From positions 62,001 to 126,000 of the forward strand of contig JADJWL010000009.1 in NCBI GenBank assembly GCA_016716385.1: 64,000 nt of DNA, in the 5' to 3' direction. Shown one piece after another: positions 53,058-61,414 of the stretch; the first letter of the stretch is position 1, and each line of letters opens with the position of its first letter. The translations under genes and the position numbers were made by a program. This DNA comes from Bryobacterales bacterium (GTDB lineage Bacteria > Acidobacteriota > Terriglobia > Bryobacterales > Bryobacteraceae). Below the pieces are notes generated by a model, which saw only the letters and a program-made list of their open reading frames with translations, did not search any database and was not told where the DNA came from.

Positions 53058-55586
53058 CTACTCTCTGACAACGAACTCGTCGAGATTGAGCAGCACGCTT
53101 GCCAGCGCGGTCCAGGACGCCGTCCCCACCGGATCCGGCGCACCGGGTGCAAGCGCTTCCGCCGCCGTGCGATCCCGTTCGAAGATCGCCTTTTGTGTTA
53201 GCAAATACTTTCGTAAGCGATTGGTTTCTGTTGAATCCGGTTCGCGCGAAAGCACACGCAGGAAGGCGGTCCGGAGACGTTCCTCGAATTCACCCGGGTT
53301 AACGGTAAGCTGCGTTGCCAGGGCGCGGGCCGCCTCAAGGAAAACCGGATCGTTCAACAGGTTCAGCGCCTGCAGCGGTGTGTTGGAGCGCTCGCGCCGG
53401 CACGCTGTGACAGTCCCTTTGGGCGCGTCGAAATTCGCCAGCAGCGGGTAGGGCGTCGTGCGCTGGAAGTGAATATAGAGGCCCCTCCGGTACTGGTCGC
53501 GCCCGTCGCTCGCCGTCCACTTCACGGAATTTGCGTAGCCCAATTCGGCCACGCCCGCGGGCTGTGGAGGCCGGACGCTCGGCCCTCCGACGCGTGTGTC
53601 GAGGAGCCCGCCTGCCGCCAGCGCTGTGTCGCGGATGGACTCCGCGGGCAGCCGCAGCCGGGCTTGCCGCGCCAGCAGACGATTGTCCGGATCCTGATCT
53701 TTCAACTCCGGGCGTTCATGCGAACTTTGCCGGTAGGTTTCCGAAAGAACGATGCGGCGGTGGAGAGCCTTCAGACTCCAACCGTCATCCATGAGCGATG
53801 CCGCCAGCCAGTCGAGCAGTTCCGAGTGCGACGGCCGTTCGCCCTGCGTACCGAAATCCTCTGACGTTTTGACGAAGCCGTGGCCGAAGTACTCCTGCCA
53901 GATGCGGTTGACCACGACCCGTGCGGTGAGGGGGTTGTCTCTCGAAACGAGCCACCGCGCCAGGTCGAGCCGCGTCGCACCGGCCCCGGCCGGAAGCGGC
54001 GGCAGCACGGCCGGCGTTCCCGGAACGACCGGAATTCCCGGAGTCTGGTAATCCCCGCGGACGCGCAGGTGCGTCTTCCGCGGCTCTGTCTCTTCGGCGA
54101 TCGCATATGCCTGGGTCAGTTGCGGATACTCGGCCTTAAGCGCCCGCAGCTTCTTGTCCAACTCATCGAAGCGGGCCTCGTTGTACGTCTTCCTCCCGAC
54201 GGCGAAGTGGTAGTTGCGGACAAAGTGATCGATGAGGATGTCGCGCTCACGCGGGGTCCGCGCGGCCGGGGGCTTGCGGACGATGCGCGCGCCGTCTCCG
54301 GCTTCGGTGAGTTTCAGGACGCAGTCCCAGGCGAGGTCCCAGTCGGTCCACCTGCCGGGCTGTTCGGCGGCTGCCAGCACGCGCCGCTCCCAGTCTTCCT
54401 GAAGCGGCGCAACCCCATACTCCTTCAAGAGCGCCTCGCGCTTTGCCTGGTATTCGGCGCGGGTCCGCAGCCACGGTCCGATCTCGCCGCCTACCGGAGC
54501 GTCGATGTCGACCTCCATGGCGTTATCGAAGAACGCGTAAAGCTGGTAGAACTCCTTCTGGCTGATGGGATCGTACTTGTGGTCGTGGCATTGCGCGCAG
54601 CCGAACGTCAGCCCGAGCCACACGGTCCCGACGGTCGAGGCGCGGTCGACGACCGCTTCGAAGCGGAACTGCTCGTTGTCGACGCCGCCTTCGCGGTTGG
54701 TCAGGGTGTTGCGGTGGAAGCCGGTCGCAACCCGCTGTTCGACGGTGGCGTCGGGCAACAGATCGCCGGCGATCTGTTCGACCGTGAACCGGTCGAACGG
54801 CATGTCGCGATTCAGAGCGTTGATCACCCAGTCGCGCCAGCGCCAGGCATGGGGACGCACCCAGTCCTTTTCGTACCCGTCGCTATCCGCATAACGCGCG
54901 AGATCGAGCCACTGGCGCGCCCACTTCTCGCCGTAATGAGGGGAAGCCAGGAGGCGATCCACGTGCCGCTCGTAGGCGTCCGGACGCTCGTCGGAAAGAA
55001 ACGCCCGCAACTCTTCGGGGGTGGGCGGCAGTCCCGTCAGATCCAGACTCAGACGCCGCAGCAGGACCGACCTTGGCGCCTCAGGAGAAGGAGCGATTCC
55101 TTCCTTCGTGAGACGCGCGCGGATGAAATCGTCGATCGAGCCATCCCGGGAAGCGCGAAGCGGCTGGAAGGCCCAGTGATCGCTGCGCGGATTCGGAGTT
55201 GAAGCCGTCTCGGCGGAGCGCGGCCACTTGGCGCCGCGGTCGATCCAGGCGCGAATGACGCCGATCTCCTCGGCAGTGAGCTTCGGCCCCGCTGGCGGCA
55301 TCACCATCAATCCGCCGGCGCCCACCAGACGCCCGACCAGCGCACTGGCGCCGCTATCGCCCGGCTTGAAGACCGGACCGGAGTAGCCGCCCCGGAGCGC
55401 CGCCTCTCCGTCATCCAAACGCAATCCGCTCGTGGCCATCCGCGCGCTGTGACAGGCAACGCAGCGCTTCTGGAAGAGCGGCGCGACGTCCTTGGCGAAG
55501 TCCACCGGGCGATTCACCGGAGGGGGTAATGGAGTTTCTGCCGTGGCCGCCGCCACGGCAAGAAGCGCAAGGATTCCGATACGCAC
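53058..55586 (-). CDS. DUF1549/DUF1553 planctomycete-type cytochrome c protein
   Basis: This 842-aa exported protein has a signal (GILALLAVAAATAE). The planctomycete cytochrome domain has the heme motif CVACH at about residues 42-46. DUF1549 follows (YGEKWARQWLDLARYADSDGYE, FDRFTVEQIAGDLLPD), then DUF1553 (LARWLVSRDNPLTARVVVNRIWQ, RLPAESIRDTALAAGGLLD, ANFDAPKGTVTACRRERSNTPLQALNLL). The start is GTG at 55586, with GATAAT 11 bases before it. The function of the family is not known. It follows ybdD after 22 bases and precedes DUF1501. Confidence 0.9.
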   Translation of the reverse strand: MRIGILALLAVAAATAETPLPPPVNRPVDFAKDVAPLFQKRCVACHSARMATSGLRLDDGEAALRGGYSGPVFKPGDSGASALVGRLVGAGGLMVMPPAGPKLTAEEIGVIRAWIDRGAKWPRSAETASTPNPRSDHWAFQPLRASRDGSIDDFIRARLTKEGIAPSPEAPRSVLLRRLSLDLTGLPPTPEELRAFLSDERPDAYERHVDRLLASPHYGEKWARQWLDLARYADSDGYEKDWVRPHAWRWRDWVINALNRDMPFDRFTVEQIAGDLLPDATVEQRVATGFHRNTLTNREGGVDNEQFRFEAVVDRASTVGTVWLGLTFGCAQCHDHKYDPISQKEFYQLYAFFDNAMEVDIDAPVGGEIGPWLRTRAEYQAKREALLKEYGVAPLQEDWERRVLAAAEQPGRWTDWDLAWDCVLKLTEAGDGARIVRKPPAARTPRERDILIDHFVRNYHFAVGRKTYNEARFDELDKKLRALKAEYPQLTQAYAIAEETEPRKTHLRVRGDYQTPGIPVVPGTPAVLPPLPAGAGATRLDLARWLVSRDNPLTARVVVNRIWQEYFGHGFVKTSEDFGTQGERPSHSELLDWLAASLMDDGWSLKALHRRIVLSETYRQSSHERPELKDQDPDNRLLARQARLRLPAESIRDTALAAGGLLDTRVGGPSVRPPQPAGVAELGYANSVKWTASDGRDQYRRGLYIHFQRTTPYPLLANFDAPKGTVTACRRERSNTPLQALNLLNDPVFLEAARALATQLTVNPGEFEERLRTAFLRVLSREPDSTETNRLRKYLLTQKAIFERDRTAAEALAPGAPDPVGTASWTALASVLLNLDEFVVRE

Positions 55587-55597
55587 GATACTGCTCT

Positions 55598-55603
55598 ATT
55601 ATC
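55598..55603 (-). promoter_or_regulatory. -10-like GATAAT inside the ybdD to DUF1553 gap
   Basis: GATAAT ends 11 bases before the GTG at 55586, in the 22-base gap after ybdD. The cytochrome pair could therefore be transcribed separately from cstA. No -35 is visible. Confidence 0.35.
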
Positions 55604-55608
55604 GCGCG

Positions 55609-55785
55609 TCAGCAGCACTTGGCGCGGGCGTACTTCTCGCGCAGTCGGTGTTCGCAGAAATGCCGCCACTCCTCGGCGGAATGCTGCCGGTTATGGGCGG
55701 TCAAGTGCCGCTGGTAGGCGCTCTCGTCGGACAACTCCCGCAACAGCGCCATGACGAACTTGCCGAAATCGCGCAGGTGTCTCAT
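55609..55785 (-). CDS. YbdD/YjiX family small protein
   Basis: This 58-aa protein starts at ATG 55785 and ends in the typical KCC. It reads MRHLRDFGKFVMALLRELSD and later HFCEHRLREKYARAKCC, the pattern of the CstA-associated YbdD/YjiX proteins. Its ATG overlaps the cstA stop (ATGA), and its role is probably to assist CstA-type transport; the mechanism is not established. Being short, it is easily missed in annotation. Confidence 0.85.
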   Translation of the reverse strand: MRHLRDFGKFVMALLRELSDESAYQRHLTAHNRQHSAEEWRHFCEHRLREKYARAKCC

Positions 55786-57848
55786 AGTTCCTCCGGACGC
55801 AGTCGCGAGAGAACGAACGGCGACTCGTTGACCTCAGCCCGCTCGGACCCGCGAAGGATTCCAATCCACAGCCGCACCGAGTCGATCAGAATTGTCACGA
55901 CCAGGACGACGAAGATCGCGCACACTGCCGCGTCGAGGCGCGCGTTGAAAATCTGTGTCTGCGTGATCCGGACCTGGTCGGCGGCGACGGCTCCGCTCGC
56001 CAGGGCCGCCTGGAGCTGCGAGGCCTGAGCGAGGAAGCCGATACGCGGCTCCGGCGACAGAATCTTCTGGTACGCTGCCGTGAACGTCACCACCAGCAGC
56101 CACGCCAAGGGCATGCACGTGATCCACATGTATTTCGCGCGGTGCATCTTGATGAGGATGGTGGTGGCCACGCAGAGGGCGATCGCCGCCAGCAACTGGT
56201 TCGCGATGCCGAACAGCGGCCACAAGGAGTTGATGCCGCCCAGCGGGTCGATCACGCCCTGGTACAGGAAGTAGCCCCAAGCGAGGACAATCGCGGCGCT
56301 GGTTCCGATGACCCCCGGCATCCAGCTTGTGCGTCCCAGCGGCTTGTGCACGTGGCCGAGCAGGTCCTGCAGCATGAAGCGTCCGACCCGCGTGCCTGCG
56401 TCGAGAATCGTGAGGATGAACAGCGCCTCGAACATGATCGCGAAGTGGTACCAGAAGCCGAGGATGCGCTCGCCTCCAAGACCGGTGGCGAAGATCTGGG
56501 CCATCCCAAGCGCCAGCGAAGGTGCTCCGCCCGTGCGGTAGAAGAGCGTCTCTTCGCCGACTTGCCTTGCGAGCGTCTCCATCTGCGCGACACTTACGGG
56601 ATACCCCCACGACGAGATCGTCGCCACGGCCGCCTCCGGCGTCGCCCCGACGACACCAGCAGGCGAGTTCACGGCGAAGAACACGCCCGGTTGCAGGACG
56701 CAGGCCGCAATCATGGCCATGATCGCTACGAAACTCTCCAGGAGCATCGACCCGTACCCGATAGGCCAGGCGTGCGATTCACGCGCCATGATCTTTGGTG
56801 TGGTCCCGGAAGAAATCAGCGAGTGGAATCCGCTGATGGCGCCGCAGGCAATCGTAATGAAGCAGAAGGGGAAGATCTTGCCCGCGAAGATGGGACCGGT
56901 TCCGTCCACGAAGCGGGTGAACGCGGGCAATTGCAGTTCGGGCCGGACGAAGAGAATCCCCACACCCAACAGCAGAACGACGCCGAGCTTCACGAACGTA
57001 CTCAGGTAGTCGCGGGGCGCCAGCAGCAGCCACACAGGCAGCGCGCTTGCCGCGAAGCCGTAGATGATGATTGCAATCGCGAGCGAGGTGGCCGAAAGCG
57101 TAAACACCGGCGCGAGCGTGGCGGAATGGGAGATCCACTCGCCGGCGAAGATGCTGAGCAGAACGAGGCCGAAACCGATCAAGGAAATCTCCAGCACCTT
57201 GCCGGGCCGCAGGTAGCGCAGATAGATGCCCATGAACACCGCGATCGGCATCGTAGCGGCGATGGTGAATGTTCCCCAGGGGCTGCCCTTCAGCGCGTTC
57301 ACGACCACCAGCGCCACCACGGCCAGCAGGATGATCATGATCAGCAACACCGTCAACAGCGCGGTGAAACCGCCGACTTTGCCGATCTCCTCGCGCGCCA
57401 TTTGGCCGAGCGACTTGCCATCGCGCCGCATCGAACAAAACAAAATCACGAAATCCTGAATCGCGCCGCCGAGCACCGCGCCGACGATGATCCACAGCGT
57501 TCCGGGAAGATAGCCGAACTGGGCGGCGAGCGTGGGACCCACGAGCGGACCGGGGCCGGCGATCGCCGCGAAGTGATGGCCGAAGACGATCCACTTGTTG
57601 GTCGGTTCAAAGTCGTGGCCGTTGCGCAGGCGCTCGGCCGGCGTTGCCCGGTCGTCGTTGAGCATCATCACCTTGGTGGCGATGAACTTCGCATAGAAGC
57701 GATACCCGATCAGGTAGATGCAGACCGAGGCGACGACCAGCCAGAAGCTGTTCACCGGCTCGCCCCGGTTCAGTGCCACGTCGGCGAGGGACGACGCTCC
57801 CAGCAGGGCGACCCCGCCCCACAACAAGTGCCCAAGGATACGTTTCAT
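55782..57848 (-). CDS. cstA: Carbon starvation protein CstA (peptide/pyruvate transporter)
   Basis: This membrane protein of about 688 aa has some sixteen to eighteen helices. Family marks are NKWIVFGHHFAAIAGPGPLVGPTLAAQFGYLPG, GAVQD-like AIQDFVILFCSMRRDGKSLGQMAREEIG, CGAISGFHSLISSGTTPKIM and YHFAIMFEALFILTILDAGTRVGRF. CstA takes up pyruvate or peptides when carbon is scarce. ATG 57848 is chosen over TTG 57878 because AAAGG lies just upstream and the homologs begin here. ybdD follows with an ATGA overlap. Confidence 0.92.
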   Translation of the reverse strand: MKRILGHLLWGGVALLGASSLADVALNRGEPVNSFWLVVASVCIYLIGYRFYAKFIATKVMMLNDDRATPAERLRNGHDFEPTNKWIVFGHHFAAIAGPGPLVGPTLAAQFGYLPGTLWIIVGAVLGGAIQDFVILFCSMRRDGKSLGQMAREEIGKVGGFTALLTVLLIMIILLAVVALVVVNALKGSPWGTFTIAATMPIAVFMGIYLRYLRPGKVLEISLIGFGLVLLSIFAGEWISHSATLAPVFTLSATSLAIAIIIYGFAASALPVWLLLAPRDYLSTFVKLGVVLLLGVGILFVRPELQLPAFTRFVDGTGPIFAGKIFPFCFITIACGAISGFHSLISSGTTPKIMARESHAWPIGYGSMLLESFVAIMAMIAACVLQPGVFFAVNSPAGVVGATPEAAVATISSWGYPVSVAQMETLARQVGEETLFYRTGGAPSLALGMAQIFATGLGGERILGFWYHFAIMFEALFILTILDAGTRVGRFMLQDLLGHVHKPLGRTSWMPGVIGTSAAIVLAWGYFLYQGVIDPLGGINSLWPLFGIANQLLAAIALCVATTILIKMHRAKYMWITCMPLAWLLVVTFTAAYQKILSPEPRIGFLAQASQLQAALASGAVAADQVRITQTQIFNARLDAAVCAIFVVLVVTILIDSVRLWIGILRGSERAEVNESPFVLSRLRPEEL

Positions 57849-57915
57849 GGATTGCGCGAAAGGCCTTTCGGTTGACAACTACCAGAACGGCGCCGCTCAC
57901 GCAAGCGAAATCCGC

Positions 57916-60900
57916 TCAGCGGGTCCGGAGCCATGCTTCGAATACCGGACACCGGACGCTGCCGTTCCTCGTGAGTCCGAACCGCTCAAGCGAAGGTTCG
58001 CCGGCCGACTCCTTTGTTTTCGCCGCACGAACCAGCGCGTGACGTTCGGCTTCGGTGGCAGGCTCCCAGAGATGAGTGCGGAAATATTGTCCGGCGCGGT
58101 TCTTCTCGATGGTCTCGATCGTCTCCGTGATGGCGCGCTCCACCATGGTTTCATCGACCACCTTGCGGAAGCCCTCCTTGGACGCGGCGCTGGCAAGGAA
58201 ACGCGCGATGGCAAGATCGCCACCGGAAGCAGCCGCGATCCGCGCGTTGGCCTCGTGCGTCCATTGGATGTCTTTCCACCGTCCGCACTCGGCGATCATT
58301 TCTGTGAGACCAACAGGATCGAGCGGATGGACCGGCAATTCGGAGAAGCCATCAGCCGACGCGCGAAACGCGACGGCAACCACCGTAAGATCCTGAATGC
58401 CCAGCAGCGGAGCAATCTCCGGCAGCACCCGGTCGGCATCGTCCAGCACGACCACGATGGGACCGGAGCCCCCGGCCGCGACAAACGCCCGGGAAAGCTT
58501 CCGGAAGCGCGTTTCGAAGTCACTACCGCTGCCCGGTCCGCGCGCGATCTTCCGGGCTTCGAGTTCGCGCCCGATGGCGGCGAGAACAGCCGCCGTGACG
58601 CTGCCCTCCACCTGCCGCGCATCCACCCACGCGCAGGGCCGATCCGGAACGCTCAGAAGTTGCCGTGCGAGGGAAGTCCGCCCGGACTTCCTCCATCCCC
58701 GCAACAGAACGTGGCGCCCGGCAGACGTCGCCGCGTTGAGCGAAGCGAGCAAGCCGTCGCGGCCAAAGAACCATGCGGGAGCGGTCACCGGTCCCAAGTC
58801 TGCGTAAGGATCCGCTAACGCCGGATACGGCCGCTCCCAGATCCGGAGCGATGGCTTGGCCGTGCCCGCGGCCATGGCACGCCGCACGGATAGCGGGTTG
58901 AGCGGAATCACGATGCCGGGAATCTCCTGCCGCACGCGCCGAATTTCAGCCCGGGTCCCACGAGGATCCTCCGTCAGCAGGTAGCAGCGGAACGACGAAG
59001 GTGCGGCGTCGCCGGCCGACTTCTGGAGCGCTGTCCAGGCGCGCAAGACCGATTCGATCACGGATGATTCACCCGGCTCCCAGGCGGCGGCGAAGCCAGG
59101 CAGTTCGCTTTCAGGAGGCGCCAGGCGCAGCACGGAGCCGTCGACGACGCGCGCGGTGCGAAAGCCCGCCTGGACGAAGAAATCGCCCATTCCCGCCAGA
59201 CGGTTGCCACCGCGCGTCACCCAGAACCCCACTCCGCCGGCCAGTCCGTAGACGCCAAACAGACCAAGGAACCAGGCAGGTTTGGCCGGTATGGCGTCCC
59301 ACGCCATGCGAACGGGGGCGGGCGCGGGACGAGCGGACTCGCCATTTCCCGTTAGAACGTTCACGCGCTGCAATTCGCCCCGATAGTAAGCCAGCGGATA
59401 CAGCGGTTCCGGCAGCCGGCCGAAGCGGACGTACGCAGCTTCGCCGCCGCTCTCCGACGCCGCGTAATGCAGACGTTCAACATCGTACAGAAGCCACTCG
59501 CTGCCTGGCAGGAACGCAAGGACAAAGCGATGCTCCCCGCCGGCGGCATCCCAGAAATCGACCATGCCTTCGCGACTCGCCCCGGCAATCCGGCTGCTGT
59601 CCGGACTCCAGGCGCACGACATGAATTCCGACCCGTGCCCTTTGAGAACCCGCGCCTCGCCGGAAGCCGTATCGCGGACAATCACGGCGCCATCGAGGCC
59701 GGAGGTAGCCAGCGAGCGTCCCGACGGCGCCCAGGCGACGGCCATGACGCTTCTCTCGTGGTCCCGATAGACGCTGACTTCAGCGCCCGTGGCGGCATTC
59801 CACAGCCGCACGGTCCGGTCCAGGCTGGCGCTCGCCAGGAGCATCCCGTCCGGGCTGAACGCAAGCGACGTGATGGACCCCGTATGACCGGCCAGAACGC
59901 GGATTGGAGCGGTATCGGATTCGCCCCAGACGCGGATGAGGCGGTCGTCGCCCGCCTCGGCCAGCAATGATCCGTCGGGATTCCAGGCAACGGCGACAGA
60001 TCCACGGTTGGCGGCTGGCAACTCACGAACCAGGGCCTGGGTTTCAGCGTTCCACACCTTCACTGATCCATCCCCGGAAGCCGTTGCAAACCTGCCGCTC
60101 CGCGCGAAAGCGAGAGCAAAGATGGCGTCAGCGTGCGCGCGGAATGAACCAACGAAGCGGCCCGTTGCGGTCTCATAAAGGTACACGGAGTTGTTGAATC
60201 CGGCTGCGGCCACAGTGCGTCCGTCGGGACTCCAGGCCACGGAAGTCACGGTACCGCGCTGATTCGCCAGACTGTGCACGAGGGCGCCGCTCGACGCATC
60301 CCACACCCGCACAACGGAATCCCGGCCGGCCGTCGCGAAGTATGAGCCGTCCGGGCTCCAGACAGCGGCCGTCACAAGCTGAGGCGCGCCTTGCGCTCGG
60401 GCCACGACCTCACCGGAGCCGGCGGACCACAGGAACACGGAGTGATCTTCCGCCCCGCTCGCCAGACGCGTGCCGTCGGGACTCCATGCGACCGAAGTCA
60501 GCGGGGCGCGCTGTTCCTTAAGTTCGAGGCGCATCTCTCCGGAGCCTGTCCAGATACGGACAGCGCGATCGAGACCGGCCGTGGCCAACTCCGAGCCATC
60601 GGGGCTCCAGGCAGCCTGCGTCACGACGTGGGTGTGCGCGGCGATGCTGCGGACACTCTGCCCGCTGGCGGTCCACACCCGTACCTGGCCGTCCCAGCAG
60701 GACGTTGCGAAGTGCTGCCCGGAGGGATCCCAGGACACGGACGTGACCACATGCGGATGGCTGAGCGGGTCGCTCGCGGGCTCGCCGCTCGTTGCGTCCC
60801 AGACGCGCACCGTGCGATCCTCACCCGCGGTCACAAGAAGCCTGCCCGCCGGATGCAGCGCGACACTTCGCACGGGGCCGGAGTGCGCCTGGAACCGCAA

Positions 60901-61401
60901 CGATGCCTGGTCGGTTTCAGGACGCCACACCGCGACAAAGCCGTCGGCCAAAGCCCCGGCCGCCGAAGCGCCATCCAGACTCCACGCAACGCTCCGCACC
61001 GGCGCGCCAGCCTTGAAGGATGCACTCAACGAGCCGTCGAGCGAATTCCATACATGCATCGTTCCGTCTTCACCCGCCGATAACAGCCGCGCGCCGGAAG
61101 GATCCCATGCCACCCCGTTGACACGCCCGCGATGGTCCCGGAGGGTACGAACGACGCGCCCGCTCCGCGCGTTGAGCACGCGGACGGTGCCGTCCCAACT
61201 TGCAGTCGCCACCCACTGCGCGTCGGGGCTCCAGGAGACTCCCGACACGAAGCGGACATGACCGGATGGGATGAAGATCTCAGCCGGGGTGGACACGGGC
61301 GCGCGCATGATCAGCAGAATCGCCCAGCCCGCCGCCGCCGCACAGAGGAGCACAATAGAGGCCGTCCCGGCGCGCAACAACGTCTTCCGAAGTGGGTTCA
61401 T
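57916..61401 (-). CDS. Membrane WD40 protein with C-terminal STAND-like NTPase
   Basis: The 1161-aa protein has one N-terminal membrane helix (14-33) and about fourteen WD40 repeats (about 45-640). These are seen in repeated 'VAWSPDG...LATAG.D..VRVWD' units that are well conserved among themselves. A second membrane helix follows at about 708-728 (PAWFLGLFGVYGLAGGVGFWV), then about 150 residues I do not recognise. The C-terminal P-loop domain has Walker A GWRKSGRTS at about 902-910, Walker B IVVVLDDAD at about 982-990, and a final winged-helix-like segment (LERFGLTRNGSVRCPVFEAWL). If the N-terminus is inside, the repeats lie in the periplasm and the NTPase in the cytosol, reverse in order to the usual NTPase-WD40 proteins. 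It is 13 bases after the FG-GAP gene, so the two are co-transcribed. Confidence 0.85.
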   Translation of the reverse strand: MNPLRKTLLRAGTASIVLLCAAAAGWAILLIMRAPVSTPAEIFIPSGHVRFVSGVSWSPDAQWVATASWDGTVRVLNARSGRVVRTLRDHRGRVNGVAWDPSGARLLSAGEDGTMHVWNSLDGSLSASFKAGAPVRSVAWSLDGASAAGALADGFVAVWRPETDQASLRFQAHSGPVRSVALHPAGRLLVTAGEDRTVRVWDATSGEPASDPLSHPHVVTSVSWDPSGQHFATSCWDGQVRVWTASGQSVRSIAAHTHVVTQAAWSPDGSELATAGLDRAVRIWTGSGEMRLELKEQRAPLTSVAWSPDGTRLASGAEDHSVFLWSAGSGEVVARAQGAPQLVTAAVWSPDGSYFATAGRDSVVRVWDASSGALVHSLANQRGTVTSVAWSPDGRTVAAAGFNNSVYLYETATGRFVGSFRAHADAIFALAFARSGRFATASGDGSVKVWNAETQALVRELPAANRGSVAVAWNPDGSLLAEAGDDRLIRVWGESDTAPIRVLAGHTGSITSLAFSPDGMLLASASLDRTVRLWNAATGAEVSVYRDHERSVMAVAWAPSGRSLATSGLDGAVIVRDTASGEARVLKGHGSEFMSCAWSPDSSRIAGASREGMVDFWDAAGGEHRFVLAFLPGSEWLLYDVERLHYAASESGGEAAYVRFGRLPEPLYPLAYYRGELQRVNVLTGNGESARPAPAPVRMAWDAIPAKPAWFLGLFGVYGLAGGVGFWVTRGGNRLAGMGDFFVQAGFRTARVVDGSVLRLAPPESELPGFAAAWEPGESSVIESVLRAWTALQKSAGDAAPSSFRCYLLTEDPRGTRAEIRRVRQEIPGIVIPLNPLSVRRAMAAGTAKPSLRIWERPYPALADPYADLGPVTAPAWFFGRDGLLASLNAATSAGRHVLLRGWRKSGRTSLARQLLSVPDRPCAWVDARQVEGSVTAAVLAAIGRELEARKIARGPGSGSDFETRFRKLSRAFVAAGGSGPIVVVLDDADRVLPEIAPLLGIQDLTVVAVAFRASADGFSELPVHPLDPVGLTEMIAECGRWKDIQWTHEANARIAAASGGDLAIARFLASAASKEGFRKVVDETMVERAITETIETIEKNRAGQYFRTHLWEPATEAERHALVRAAKTKESAGEPSLERFGLTRNGSVRCPVFEAWLRTR

Positions 61402-61414
61402 ACAAATGCCGCCA

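Noticed and set aside
56142..57875. Long plus-strand open frame opposite cstA
   Set aside because: Gln/Arg/His-rich antisense translation with no motif; cstA is unmistakable on the other strand.
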